Positions 40,849 through 53,050 of a stretch of 54,823 bases of DNA are shown one piece after another. Origin of the DNA: Nitrospirota bacterium (GTDB lineage Bacteria; Nitrospirota; Thermodesulfovibrionia; UBA6902); the NCBI GenBank assembly GCA_016222905.1, contig JACRPZ010000045.1:1-54823 (forward strand). The letters are read 5' to 3'. The notes under the pieces were generated by a model. The model did not search any database. It was not told the origin of the DNA and worked only from the letters and a program-made list of their open reading frames with translations. The stretch's first letter is position 1, and each line of letters begins with the position of its first letter. A program made the position numbers and the translations under genes.

Positions 40849-43800
40849 CTATTTTATGACTTTCACCATTATATCTCCGAAACCCGGTGTTCCGGTAAGT
40901 CTGTTGAAGTTCTCAGGATCATGGAGGTCATTGATGTTTGGAGTGTATTCAGCAGTCTCATTCATAAATCCTATTCCTGATGCTTTCTGGCCTCCGGGAC
41001 CAAAGGCTGTCTTTATAACTCCCGGCATTATCTCATCAGTCAAAAGCGCCTTACCTTTGATCCTCTTCCTTTGAGGATTCTCCAGCATTATAATGTCCCC
41101 CGTTTTTATGCGAAGGCTTTCACCATCCGTCTTGTTAAATGCAAAGAGCGGGATCGATACGCTTCCGGCTTTAAAAAATATCTTTTTATTGTCAGGGAAA
41201 CCGTATTCGTTTGGGATATCATTCAGTTTCGGCATTGCATAATTAAACTCATCATTTAATGGCTTCATGCATTCTGTTTCAGTCTCTGCGAGATATGGAC
41301 AGACTGTTGTCATCGTCATAGAGTGATGCACCCTGCCGGTTATTAACTGAAACGGATACTCTTGAGCGCTCTTTTTATACTCAGGATTTTTGGGATTCCA
41401 TTTGCATTCAGTCCAATAGAATGTAGCCGGGTAATCTGTTCCAAGCCTTTTGTTGATATTCTCAAGATAGCTGAACTTAAACTCAAACTTCTTTGAGTCA
41501 GTCCTGGGATATATGCCGGATGGAGAGCCGTCCGATTTTTTATACCGGTAATAACTCGCAGGCCATACTGCAACGCCGTTATGTCTTCGCAGCCAGTCAA
41601 CAGTGAGCGGCTCGCCTACCTTTATCACCTTATTTTCAAGGCTTGCTCCTGGATTATCGGGAACGCCGATTATTTTGCATCCTTCTGGAAGATCAGGGTA
41701 GGGAAGGGGTTCGCCGATATTATAAAATCCGGGCGCATCGCTTAATATCTCGTTTATAAAATCCCCTTCATCCATATACCTCGCTCTGAAGTCTCCGGCT
41801 TTGATATCAGGGTCTCCATTCTTGATTAATGCATCGGATATCGCGATCATTATCTCATAATCTGTTTTGGATTCATGAAGCGGTTTTATCACCTGATCAC
41901 GTATCGCCAGTTCAGGGCTCATGGTATAGACATCGCTCACTCCCATCCTCTCAAGAAATCCGGCTTCAGGAAGGACAATGTCAGCATACCTGCCGGTTAC
42001 ATTAATATGAGTGTCAATGAATACCATTAATTCAAGACTGTATCTGCCGCTATCTTTTAATGTCACGGCATCTATCCAGTCAGGGGTGCTTCCCGCTGTT
42101 ATTATCGGATTGCCTGCCCTTGAAATGAATGCCTTGACAGGATAGTCTAACCCTTTAAACGTCCCGTGCTTTATCTTTACGCCATTCCGTATCTTTTCCG
42201 GTATGTCCGTTATTACCCCTTTAAATGCTGCGGGATAATCGCCGTAAAGGTCTTTATTCAGCTCGGATAATCTGCCGGAGATGTCATTGCCGTTAACTCT
42301 TCTAATAACAGTTCTTTCAAGAAACTCCTTTCCAACAGTCGCTCCTCCCTTCTTGGGCTTCTGCGAATCAAAGAATACCAGCCCTCCCGGCATATCCATA
42401 TTTCCGGTTATCAGACAGAGCGCGGTCATCAATATTGAAGTGACATCTCCGCTTGTATGATGGGCTGTGCCGTGCATCCCTATCTCAATTGAAGCGGGCT
42501 TTGTTATTCCAAAGAGATGCGCTGTCTCCTCTATATCGCTCTTTTTGATGCCGGTCTTCTCTTCCGCCCATTCAGGGGTGAAGTAAAGCATATTGTTCGC
42601 GGGGTCCATCTTTTTTGCATATTCAAGAAAAGCCTTTTTAAATTCAGGCCAGCCTGAGGTGTATCTTTCAATAAAATCATAATCAATGTATCTTCTTGAA
42701 GTTGAGCCCTCGGAATCATTCTTTAATATGTAAAAGAGCATTGCTGCCAAAAGGTCAGCATCAGTGCCGGGTATTATCGGGATCCACTTATCCGCAAGCA
42801 TGGCGGAGTTTGTATGGGAAGGGTCTATGACAATATATTTACAGTCATTCTCCTCCCTTGCTGCGGGGATGCCCTTCGACATGTAATTGAACCTTGTTGC
42901 AACAAAGGGGTTTGAACCTATGCTCAGTATAAGTTTTGCGTCATGTTTATACTTGAGAGAGGTTTTACCGTCTTTATCCCTGAGCAGCATAGGCCGCTGA
43001 AGATCCGGCAGAGGCCTTTCATCTCCCGTCATTATCCATTGTCCCCACTTGCGGTTAGGGTCGCATATGCTGCCGTGATTAAATGTGTTTGGCGTGCCGA
43101 ATGCATGGAACAGGCGGTATAATGCCTCACGGTCTGTAACATCTCCGACATCAAGGAATACAGATTCCTCGCCGTAGCTCTTCTTGATATCAATAAGTTG
43201 TTTGGCTATATAATCAGCGGCCTCTTCCCATGTTATCTCCTCCCATTTATCCTCCCCGCGTTCTCCGATCCTTCTGAGAGGGGTCTTGATCCTGTGCGGG
43301 GAGTAAGTCATCTGAAGCCCTGAAGCCCCTTTTGCGCAGAAGGCGCCGTTGTTTATCAGCGAATGAGTATTGCCGAGTATCTTCTTGGCCTCGCCGTCTT
43401 CCACATATACAACAATGCCGCACTCTGACGGGCACATTACATCTGATGTGTATACAAATTTTCCTTTATCCCCCTCATCTTTAACGATCCGCTTTGTTTT
43501 GGCAGATGCTGAAGGTTTGTATAGAGCTTTACTGAAGTTAAAATTCTTTAAAGGTGCTCCGCTTTCCTCCTGCCTGCTTATATAAAATACCGAGGGATTT
43601 GTCTCATATTCACAGCTTATGACTTTTATCTGATTATTTTTCAGCGCAATGGATATTTCGCTTTCTTTATCATTTATATCCCCAAATAAAATCGCCTTGC
43701 CCATACAGCTCCTTACGCATACCGGCAGTTCATCTTTTTGGAGCAGGCTGTAGCAGAAATCACACTTGGCGGCTTTATTGGTATATGGGTTCATCTGAAT

Positions 43801-44124
43801 AGCCTTATACGGGCATGCGTCAAAACAACTCAGACAGCTTGTGCAGGCCTCTTCATTCAGCATTACAATTCCCTCAGGGGTCTGGAAGAGGGCATCTTCT
43901 CTGCATGATTCAATACATTTGGGATTGTTGCAGTGGCTGCAGAGGCGGGGCAGAAAAGATTTCCTGATATCCGGAAACACCCCGGATTTATAAGTCTCTA
44001 CCCTGATGTGAAATACTCCGAATGGAAGATTATGCCAAGCCTTGCATGTAACCTGACAGGCGTAACAGCCTACGCACCTGTTCAGGTTGATCAGCATTCC
44101 GTATCTTTTTTGATGCTCTGACAT
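40849..44124 (-). CDS. Fused ferredoxin-molybdopterin oxidoreductase
   Basis: 1091 residues, two subunits in one chain. Residues 1-185 are a DmsB/PhsB-type ferredoxin with four clusters: C17/C20/C23/C27, C62/C65/C70/C74, C94/C97/C100/C104, C121/C124/C136/C140. After a linker, residues about 225-1091 are a DMSO-reductase-family catalytic subunit. Its own cluster site reads S227-x3-C231-x3-C235-x27-C263, so the usual first Cys is Ser. A likely Mo ligand region is HGSICDPNRKWG (Cys). No signal peptide or Tat motif, so it should be cytoplasmic. No membrane partner is adjacent. Substrate unknown; polysulfide/thiosulfate, arsenic or formate-type roles cannot be separated by eye. The start is the ATG at 44124. 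Confidence 0.88.
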   Translation of the reverse strand: MSEHQKRYGMLINLNRCVGCYACQVTCKAWHNLPFGVFHIRVETYKSGVFPDIRKSFLPRLCSHCNNPKCIESCREDALFQTPEGIVMLNEEACTSCLSCFDACPYKAIQMNPYTNKAAKCDFCYSLLQKDELPVCVRSCMGKAILFGDINDKESEISIALKNNQIKVISCEYETNPSVFYISRQEESGAPLKNFNFSKALYKPSASAKTKRIVKDEGDKGKFVYTSDVMCPSECGIVVYVEDGEAKKILGNTHSLINNGAFCAKGASGLQMTYSPHRIKTPLRRIGERGEDKWEEITWEEAADYIAKQLIDIKKSYGEESVFLDVGDVTDREALYRLFHAFGTPNTFNHGSICDPNRKWGQWIMTGDERPLPDLQRPMLLRDKDGKTSLKYKHDAKLILSIGSNPFVATRFNYMSKGIPAAREENDCKYIVIDPSHTNSAMLADKWIPIIPGTDADLLAAMLFYILKNDSEGSTSRRYIDYDFIERYTSGWPEFKKAFLEYAKKMDPANNMLYFTPEWAEEKTGIKKSDIEETAHLFGITKPASIEIGMHGTAHHTSGDVTSILMTALCLITGNMDMPGGLVFFDSQKPKKGGATVGKEFLERTVIRRVNGNDISGRLSELNKDLYGDYPAAFKGVITDIPEKIRNGVKIKHGTFKGLDYPVKAFISRAGNPIITAGSTPDWIDAVTLKDSGRYSLELMVFIDTHINVTGRYADIVLPEAGFLERMGVSDVYTMSPELAIRDQVIKPLHESKTDYEIMIAISDALIKNGDPDIKAGDFRARYMDEGDFINEILSDAPGFYNIGEPLPYPDLPEGCKIIGVPDNPGASLENKVIKVGEPLTVDWLRRHNGVAVWPASYYRYKKSDGSPSGIYPRTDSKKFEFKFSYLENINKRLGTDYPATFYWTECKWNPKNPEYKKSAQEYPFQLITGRVHHSMTMTTVCPYLAETETECMKPLNDEFNYAMPKLNDIPNEYGFPDNKKIFFKAGSVSIPLFAFNKTDGESLRIKTGDIIMLENPQRKRIKGKALLTDEIMPGVIKTAFGPGGQKASGIGFMNETAEYTPNINDLHDPENFNRLTGTPGFGDIMVKVIK

Positions 44125-44266
44125 AATTTTATAGTACTAAAAATCGGGGGTTTTGTGTGAAAGCGCAGGATAGATGAGGGTTATTAGAGAAGATGATTTT
44201 TCTGTTATGCCTTAGCCGCGGAGACCGTAGGCTGAAGGCGGGTCGGCTGCAAGCACATTAAAGGCA

Positions 44267-44648
44267 CTACTCAAAAGAACTCTGGATAATGAAGCCGAAG
44301 TGAGGAGTCGGATTGCTTACAATGATCTGCTCCCCTGTCGACTTCTTGATAACATACCCGTCAAATACTTTTTCCTGACTGCCTTGTAAGTTGCCATATA
44401 CCTTGACTTTCTCATCAACAGAAATATTTAGTTTTTTGTTGCCTGGCAATACGGCTCTGACATAGATTGCGCCGGAATTATCCCTCAGGGTAAATCCACT
44501 GTCATCAAGTTGCGTAATATTCCCCCTCGATTATACTTACGGGCGGCAATGCCAGATTCTTGATGGCTGTAGTTCCGGCGCATCCATTTAAAGAATAACT
44601 AATACAGCAGAGATTATTGATATAAAGTTTCTCGCTTACTTTCTCCAC
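44267..44648 (-). pseudogene. Frameshifted OB-fold lipoprotein
   Basis: Reading the minus strand from a GTG at 44648 gives a lipoprotein-like start (LCCISYSLNGCAG, with a lipobox) and LALPPVSIIEG. The frame then breaks within the GAGGGGG run near 44530. In the other frame the protein resumes as NITQLDDSGFTLRDNSG and IYVRAVLPGNKKLNI...DEKVKVYG, ending at 44267. The second part resembles bacterial OB-fold (BOF/YgiW- or DUF5666-like) domains. One extra G explains the break. Either the gene is dead or the assembly has an error. Confidence 0.55.
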
Positions 44649-44699
44649 ATTGAAATGCCTCATTCCCCGCGAGCGGAGCGAGTGAGGAACCAGTTATTA

Positions 44700-45050
44700 T
44701 AGGAACGGTAGCATAACTTTGCGCATGCAGTCAATACAAAAGCTTGACGTCATCTAATGTATTTTATTACATCTTTAATAAGGATTAATATATAAATCGG
44801 ATGTTAATCCTTCGTCTCAGCCGCCAATGCAATTGATTACATCTGATATTTGTGAAGAAAGCCCCTGTCTTATAGCTTTTCACTGCGTCAACAAGACGAT
44901 TCAAAAGCCGTAAAAAATAGCTTGCTTATGACAACAGGCATGGGATATAATATTCAACCTTTCGGCAAGTTTATCAACAACTTACAAACAGCTGTTAATA
45001 ACTGCGAAGGCCGCCTTTTTATTAAATTCAATTAAATATGCAGGGGAATA
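44700..45050. other. Probable replication origin region upstream of dnaA
   Basis: No gene is visible here. The segment just before dnaA is AT-rich and contains TTATCAACA (44971-44979), one mismatch from the TTATCCACA DnaA box, and TGTTAATAA (44993-45001), a weaker box on the other strand. AAGGATTAA (44780-44788) and TTAATCCTT (44804-44812) form a perfect inverted repeat. The dnaA-dnaN-gyrB-gyrA order also argues for oriC here. No DUE trio or GC-skew was computed. Confidence 0.5.
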
Positions 45051-46385
45051 ATGAGTATAGAAGAAGCTTGGGGAAAAACCGTTGAATCCATAGAAGCAAA
45101 AGTCGGAGCTCAGACATTTGAATTATGGTTCAGGCCTATAAAATTTTTAGAGCTTCAAAATCAGAATGCAGTACTCGAGGTTCCGAACAGGTTCTTCAGG
45201 GAATGGATTGATGACCATTACCCGGGGCTGATTGCCGAGACGCTTCAAAAATTTTTTAAGAAAGAGCTCGCTGTCAAATTCAAGGTTTTTGAGAAAGATG
45301 ATGATCCGGCCCACAGAAAGATTGAGAAAGGGCGTGAGGACAGAAGGGCGAAACTCGCAAACCGCGGCATTTTTCTTAACCCGAAATTTACATTTAAAAC
45401 CTTTGTAGTCGGTCCGAGCAATCAATTCGCCCATGCAGCGGCAGGGGCGGTTGCCAGTGCACCCGGCAAGACATACAACCCTCTATTTATCTATGGGGGT
45501 GTCGGGCTTGGCAAAACGCATCTAATGAACGCAATAGGCAACTTAGTGATAGATAAGCAGCAGGATGCCAAGATACTCTATGCGCCTGCCGAGCAGTTTA
45601 TGAATGAATTTGTCTACTCCATGAGAAATGACAAGATGGATAAATTCAAAGAAAAGTACAGAAACCTTGATGTCCTTCTTATTGATGATATCCAGTTCAT
45701 TGCCGGCAAGAGCGGAACTCAGGAGGAACTCTTCCATACATTCAACGCCCTTTACGATACTCACAAGCAGATTGTCTTTTCAAGCGACAGGCCTCCAATA
45801 GATATTTCTCCGATTACCGAGAGGCTGAGGTCCAGATTCGGCATGGGGCTTATTGCGGATATACAGCTCCCTGATATTGAGACCAAGATGGCGATATTAG
45901 GCAAGAAGGCTGAGATAGAGGGTGTTGACCTTCCGGAGGATGTTATCAGTTTTTTAGCACACAGCATCAAATCAAATATCAGGGACCTCGAGGCATGTAT
46001 GATAAGGCTTGGCGCGCACTCTTCCCTCTCAGGCAAAGAGATAACCGTTGAGATGGCAAAAAACGTCCTGAAAGACCTGATCCATGATGAGGTAAAGGCG
46101 CTCTCCTCAGATTCTATACAGAAGACAGTATGTGAATACTACGGACTGAAGCCTCAGGAGATAAAGGCAAAAAAAAGAACAAGGGACATTGCGTTCCCAA
46201 GACAGGTTGCAATGTATTTATGCAAGACCCTGACCGATTCTTCGCTCAGCGACATCGGGAAGAGCTTTGGCGGCAAAGATCATTCAACAGTTATACACGC
46301 ATGCAAACTTATCGAGAAACGCAGAAAAGAGGACGAGGAATTTAACAAGAAGATAGATCACCTGATAAATAAGATAAAATCGTAA
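45051..46385 (+). CDS. dnaA: Chromosomal replication initiator DnaA
   Basis: 444 residues. Domain I (about 1-80, W-x-x-F-x-x-W-like FELWFRPI), a short linker, the AAA+ domain with Walker A GGVGLGKT at 149-156 and Walker B LLIDDIQF (about 205-212), and the DNA-binding domain with the KDHSTVIHACKLIEKR signature near 409-424. Start ATG at 45051 follows GGGGAAT. Initiates replication at the adjacent region. Confidence 0.97.
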   Translation: MSIEEAWGKTVESIEAKVGAQTFELWFRPIKFLELQNQNAVLEVPNRFFREWIDDHYPGLIAETLQKFFKKELAVKFKVFEKDDDPAHRKIEKGREDRRAKLANRGIFLNPKFTFKTFVVGPSNQFAHAAAGAVASAPGKTYNPLFIYGGVGLGKTHLMNAIGNLVIDKQQDAKILYAPAEQFMNEFVYSMRNDKMDKFKEKYRNLDVLLIDDIQFIAGKSGTQEELFHTFNALYDTHKQIVFSSDRPPIDISPITERLRSRFGMGLIADIQLPDIETKMAILGKKAEIEGVDLPEDVISFLAHSIKSNIRDLEACMIRLGAHSSLSGKEITVEMAKNVLKDLIHDEVKALSSDSIQKTVCEYYGLKPQEIKAKKRTRDIAFPRQVAMYLCKTLTDSSLSDIGKSFGGKDHSTVIHACKLIEKRRKEDEEFNKKIDHLINKIKS

Positions 46386-46461
46386 CTACTCAGGTGGATA
46401 GTCTGTAGGTGTTTAGGTAGATAGTCCTACCAGACTACAGTCTAAACAACCTGAGTAGTTA
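46383..46461 (+). repeat. Large inverted repeat between dnaA and dnaN
   Basis: TAACTACTCAGGT (46383-46395, overlapping the dnaA stop) pairs perfectly with ACCTGAGTAGTTA (46449-46461). Further complementary pieces lie inside (GTTTAG/CTAAAC). It can act as an attenuating or processing hairpin before dnaN; no T-run follows. Confidence 0.7.
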
Positions 46462-46521
46462 TATAAAATCTTAATCTCTGTTATGTAAGGTTTAACGAAT
46501 CATTGAACCGGGAGGGGAAAA

Positions 46522-47631
46522 ATGAAGCTCAAGATAGAAAAAGTAGAGATCCAGGCGGCACTGCAAAGCATTCAGGGAATAGTTGATAAGAAAACAACCA
46601 TGCCTATCCTCAGCCATTTTTTGCTGAAGGTCGGCAAGACATCATCCCTGCTGGCTACTGACCTTGATATTGCACTTAAAGGCCCTATTGACGCAGAGAT
46701 AATTGAGAAGGGGAGCCTCTGCATTCCGGCGAGAAAACTCTTTGAGATCGCAAGGGAAGTGGAAGGAGACATACTGATAGAGTCTCAGGAGAATAACTGG
46801 CTTAAAGTCACCTCAGGGAAAAGCACCTTTAAATTAATGGGACTTCCTGAGGCAGAGTACCCGGCATTGCCGGAGATCCCGGCGGGTCAGGAAGAGCTTA
46901 AGATAAATGCTGAGACACTCAGGGAGATGATAGAGAAGACAATTTACGCAACAGGCGAAAGCGATACAAGATACACGCTGAACGGCCTCCTCATGCACTT
47001 TATCCCGAAGAAAAAGAATATTGAACTAAAGGTTGTCGGCACTGACGGGCACAGACTGTCCATGGTCACGAAGAATATTGACGGAACTCTTTCTGAAGAG
47101 AAGAAGCTCATTCTGCCGAAGAAGGCTGCCATGGAGTTGAGGAGACTGCTTGAAGGCGCTTCGGGCAGCATAAGCCTCAGCCTTGATAAAAACCATATCT
47201 TCTTTATTATTGACAGCCTTGTCCTTACCTCAAGGCTTATAGAGGGCACATATCCAAACTACGAGCAGGTAATCCCCAAGGACAATGAAAAGCAGGTTAC
47301 GCTCGACAAGATAACATTTTTAAAGGCGCTGAAAAGGATCTCAATTATGAGCAGAGAGCGCACAAATGCAGTGCGGTTTGACCTTGAGTCCGGCAAGGTA
47401 ACCCTGAGCTCCATAAACCCTGATGTCGGCGAGGCAAGAGAAGAGATGGCAGCTCAATATAAAGGGGAAGATATTTCTATCGGATATAATGCCCGCTACC
47501 TCATTGATGCAGTCCAGTCAATGGACGGGGAGTCAATGAAGATCGAGCTTCAGGAACCGCTGAGTCCGTCGCTTCTGCTTGAGGCGGAAGAGAAGGGATG
47601 TAAATGTGTCATTATGCCGATGAGGGTGTGA
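46522..47631 (+). CDS. dnaN: DNA polymerase III beta sliding clamp
   Basis: 369 residues in the three-domain clamp fold (start KIEKVEIQAALQSIQGIVDKKTTMPIL; NGLLMHF near 155; TDGHRLSM near 175-182; the C-terminal CVIMPMRV). RBS GGGAGGGG precedes the ATG. 136 bp after dnaA. recF, which often follows dnaN, is missing and gyrB comes next. Confidence 0.97.
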   Translation: MKLKIEKVEIQAALQSIQGIVDKKTTMPILSHFLLKVGKTSSLLATDLDIALKGPIDAEIIEKGSLCIPARKLFEIAREVEGDILIESQENNWLKVTSGKSTFKLMGLPEAEYPALPEIPAGQEELKINAETLREMIEKTIYATGESDTRYTLNGLLMHFIPKKKNIELKVVGTDGHRLSMVTKNIDGTLSEEKKLILPKKAAMELRRLLEGASGSISLSLDKNHIFFIIDSLVLTSRLIEGTYPNYEQVIPKDNEKQVTLDKITFLKALKRISIMSRERTNAVRFDLESGKVTLSSINPDVGEAREEMAAQYKGEDISIGYNARYLIDAVQSMDGESMKIELQEPLSPSLLLEAEEKGCKCVIMPMRV

Positions 47632-47663
47632 TTCACATAAGTAAATCCATATAGTTTTTCATT

Positions 47664-47745
47664 CCCGCAGTCTGTTGAGCGGGAATCCAGACAGCTAAAG
47701 ACCTGGATGCCCGATTATCCCGAAGCATCGGGACGGGCATGACGA
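47664..47745. repeat. Dispersed palindromic spacer repeat
   Basis: ATTCCCGC ... GCGGGAAT (47661-47689) forms one hairpin and TCCCGAAGCATCGGGA (47718-47733 area) a second. The second unit also occurs at 21223-21238 inside the putative MITE. Between dnaN and gyrB there is nothing else. Confidence 0.6.
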
Positions 47746-47809
47746 CTAATTTATGCGTCTTTACTTATTAACGACTGGTAAGAGAGTGAATATTCAAGAA
47801 AGGGAATAA

Positions 47810-50203
<2,394 letters not shown>

Positions 50204-50290
50204 CTAAGAACTGAGAAATAGGAACTAAGAAGTAAGAAATAACAAATTTCTCTTTTTACTTCCCGGTTCTAAGTTCTTAGTTCTCACTTA
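50204..50290. repeat. Inverted AACTAAGAAC repeat between gyrB and gyrA
   Basis: AACTAAGAACTGAGAAAT with a second GAACTAAGAAG copy pairs with the downstream GGTTCTAAGTTCTTAGTTCT block. Low-complexity spacer repeats of this kind recur in intergenic DNA; here they fold into a long hairpin before the gyrA ribosome-binding site. Confidence 0.65.
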
Positions 50291-50306
50291 TTCTTAAGGA
50301 GATTTA

Positions 50307-52739
50307 ATGGGAAAGATTAATATAAACATTGAAGAAGAGATGAGAAAATCCTATCTCGATTACGCCATGAGCGTGATCGTTGGAAGGGCGCTGCCTGATG
50401 TGAGGGACGGGCTGAAGCCTGTTCAGCGCCGCATACTCTATGCAATGTTCAGAGAAGGTCTCCTGCCCGGCAAGAAGCATTCAAAATGCGCCGGTGTCGT
50501 GGGCGAGGTGCTGAAGAAGTATCATCCTCACGGAGACAATGCTGTATATGATGCGCTTGTAAGGCTTGCGCAGGACTTTAACATGCGCAACGTCCTTGTT
50601 GACGGGCAGGGCAACTTCGGCTCTATTGACGGAGACCCGGCAGCGGCATACCGTTATACAGAGGCGAGGCTCACAAAGATCGCGGAAGAGATGCTCACCG
50701 ATATTGACAGGGAGACAGTTGACTTCATCCCAAATTTTGACGAGACGACCAAAGAGCCGGTTGTCCTTCCCACAAAAGTCCCGAACCTCCTGATCAACGG
50801 TTCCGCGGGCATTGCAGTAGGCATGGCAACGAATATCCCGCCGCATAATTTAGGGGAGGTTGTAGACGGGCTTGTAATGATGATAGAGAATCCTGATGTC
50901 TCTCTCAAAGATATTATGAAGAAGATAAAGGGGCCGGACTTTCCAACAGGCAGCGCTATACATGGAAGGCAGGGGATTTTTGACGCATACACAACAGGCA
51001 GAGGGCTGATAAGGATCAGGGCTGCGACAATGATGGAAGAGTACGCAAAAGGCGAGCGCATCATAATAACGGAGCTGCCGTATCAGGTAAACAAGGCAAG
51101 GCTTCTTGAGAAGATAGCCGAACTCGTTCATACAAAAAAGATCGAAGGAATATCAGACCTGAGGGACGAGTCCGACAGGCAGGGTATCCGTGTTGTAATA
51201 GAGCTTAAGAAGGGCGAGATACCGCAGGTGATCCTCAACCAGCTCTATAAGCATACGCCTATGGCAAGTACATTCGGGGTCATACTCCTTGCCATTGTAA
51301 ACGGCCAGCCTAAGGTGCTGAACCTTATCCAGCTTCTATCGCTCTTTCTCCAGCACAGGCGCGATGTTATTGTCAGAAAGACAAAGTTCGAGTTAAGAAA
51401 GGCTGAGGAGAAGTTACATATCCTTGAAGGGCTCAAGATCGCGCTTGACAACCTTGACGCGATTATTAAACTGATCCGCAGTTCAAAGACTCCCGCAGAG
51501 GCGCTTGAAGGACTGACAGCGAAATTCCCGCTCTCAAAGATCCAGGCCCAGGCAATACTCGACATGAAGCTCCAGAGGCTGACCGGACTGGAGAGGGACA
51601 AGATAATAAAGGATTATGAAGAGACTTTAAAAGAGATAGAAAAATTCAAGGCGATACTTGCGAACCCTGAGCTTGTAAATAAGATCATAAAGGAAGAGCT
51701 TCTTGAGATAAAGGAGAAGTACGCTGACAAGAGACGTACGGCAATCACCGGAGAGGCGCAGGAGATAACCATTGAAGACCTGATAACGGAAGAAGAGATG
51801 GTGGTTACCATCACCCGTCAGGGATATATCAAGCGGAACTCTTTAGACCTCTACAAAAGCCAGAGGAGGGGCGGCAAAGGACTTATAGGCATGGATACGA
51901 GAGAGGATGATTTTGTAGAGCACCTCTTTATCGCCTCAACACATGACCATGTCCTCTTCTTCTCAAATCTTGGACGTCTTTACTGGCTGAAAGTCTATGA
52001 GGTCCCAGAGACAGGCAGGGCTTCAAAGGGTAAAGGGATCGTTAACCTCCTGAGTCTTTCAGAAGGGGAGAAGGTTACAGCAGTTATCCCTGTTAAAGAG
52101 TTTAAGGAAGACCGTTATCTCTTCATGGCGACCAAGATGGGAGTTGTAAAGAAGACCTCGCTGAAGGCCTACAGCAATCCAAGGGCAAAAGGCATAGCGG
52201 CCATCAAGATCGACCAGGGTGACGAGCTTGTGGGGGTAAGACAGACAGACGGCTATAAAGATGTTATTCTTAGCACGCGTGAAGGCTTCTCGATAAAATT
52301 CAATGAGAAGGACGCAAGAGAGATAGGCCGGGTTTCGCGAGGCGTAAGGGGCATGAGGCTTAAGAAAGATGACGAGGTCGTCTCCGTTGATGTTCTGGAT
52401 AAAGACACCACTCTTCTTGCGGTAACTGAAAAAGGGTTCGGGAAGAGGACCAAGCAGGATGAGTACAGAAGCCAGAAGAGGGGCGGCAAAGGCGTTATAA
52501 CGCTGAAGGTGACTCCGAAGAACGGGAAGGTTGTTGGCGTGCTTCAGGTCACTAATGATGATGAGATAATAATTATCGCAAGCGGAGGCAAGCTGATACG
52601 CATCAATGCGTCAAAGATACGTGTCATCGGCAGGAGCACGCAGGGGGTAAAGCTGATTGACCTTGCGGATGACAATAAAGTTGTAGGCATTGGCAGGGTG
52701 ATTAAAGAAGAGGAAGATCAGCAGCAGGAACTTCTTTAA
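50307..52739 (+). CDS. gyrA: DNA gyrase subunit A
   Basis: 810 residues. The N-terminal breakage-reunion domain has catalytic Y117 ([11 protein letters not shown]) and the quinolone-determining segment [10 protein letters not shown] at 73-82. The C-terminal beta-pinwheel has the gyrase-specific box QRRGGKG (about 517-523; a second [11 protein letters not shown] near 721). Asn78 sits where E. coli GyrA has Ser83. RBS AAGGAG precedes the ATG. Intact and followed by a strong terminator. Confidence 0.97.
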   Translation: MGKININIEEEMRKSYLDYAMSVIVGRALPDVRDGLKPVQRRILYAMFREGLLPGKKHSKCAGVVGEVLKKYHPHGDNAVYDALVRLAQDFNMRNVLVDGQGNFGSIDGDPAAAYRYTEARLTKIAEEMLTDIDRETVDFIPNFDETTKEPVVLPTKVPNLLINGSAGIAVGMATNIPPHNLGEVVDGLVMMIENPDVSLKDIMKKIKGPDFPTGSAIHGRQGIFDAYTTGRGLIRIRAATMMEEYAKGERIIITELPYQVNKARLLEKIAELVHTKKIEGISDLRDESDRQGIRVVIELKKGEIPQVILNQLYKHTPMASTFGVILLAIVNGQPKVLNLIQLLSLFLQHRRDVIVRKTKFELRKAEEKLHILEGLKIALDNLDAIIKLIRSSKTPAEALEGLTAKFPLSKIQAQAILDMKLQRLTGLERDKIIKDYEETLKEIEKFKAILANPELVNKIIKEELLEIKEKYADKRRTAITGEAQEITIEDLITEEEMVVTITRQGYIKRNSLDLYKSQRRGGKGLIGMDTREDDFVEHLFIASTHDHVLFFSNLGRLYWLKVYEVPETGRASKGKGIVNLLSLSEGEKVTAVIPVKEFKEDRYLFMATKMGVVKKTSLKAYSNPRAKGIAAIKIDQGDELVGVRQTDGYKDVILSTREGFSIKFNEKDAREIGRVSRGVRGMRLKKDDEVVSVDVLDKDTTLLAVTEKGFGKRTKQDEYRSQKRGGKGVITLKVTPKNGKVVGVLQVTNDDEIIIIASGGKLIRINASKIRVIGRSTQGVKLIDLADDNKVVGIGRVIKEEEDQQQELL

Positions 52740-52756
52740 GGATAATGTCTCAATTC

Positions 52757-52791
52757 AAAGAGGGCAAGGTTGAAACCTTGCCCTCTTTTTA
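52757..52791 (+). terminator. Terminator after gyrA
   Basis: AAAGAGGGCAAGGTT pairs perfectly with AACCTTGCCCTCTTT around a TGA-like mini-loop, followed by TTTATAC. It ends the dnaA-gyrA cluster. Confidence 0.92.
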
Positions 52792-53050
52792 TACTTCACC
52801 TATAACCTCTGACCGATTACCTATTTGCCCATTGCCTTTTGTCTTCCTTAGATAATAAACAGCCCCAAGCCCTGCAAACGATGGGAAGATCATCATTTGA
52901 TCCCGTAATCATTTCTTCTGATGCCTGAAAATCCGGGAATTCCCGTAGATTTACCTTACAAATTGACAGCCTATCTTTTAAAATACAAGCATGATAAAAA
53001 GGGTGGCAGATTATGCCTAATTGAAGTTTATGTCCCTATTCTTACTTCCC
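52792..53050. other. Spacer with no gene recognised
   Basis: No convincing gene. On the minus strand around 52815-52900 a short frame reads MMIFPSFAGLGAVYYLRKTK, which looks like the C-terminal membrane tail of a PEP-CTERM-type or similar anchored protein. No start, RBS or upstream body is present, so it is at most a relic. Confidence 0.3.

Noticed and set aside
52815-52900. PEP-CTERM-like protein tail on the minus strand
   Set aside because: Only about 20 residues look like a membrane tail, with no RBS or upstream protein; noted as a possible relic.
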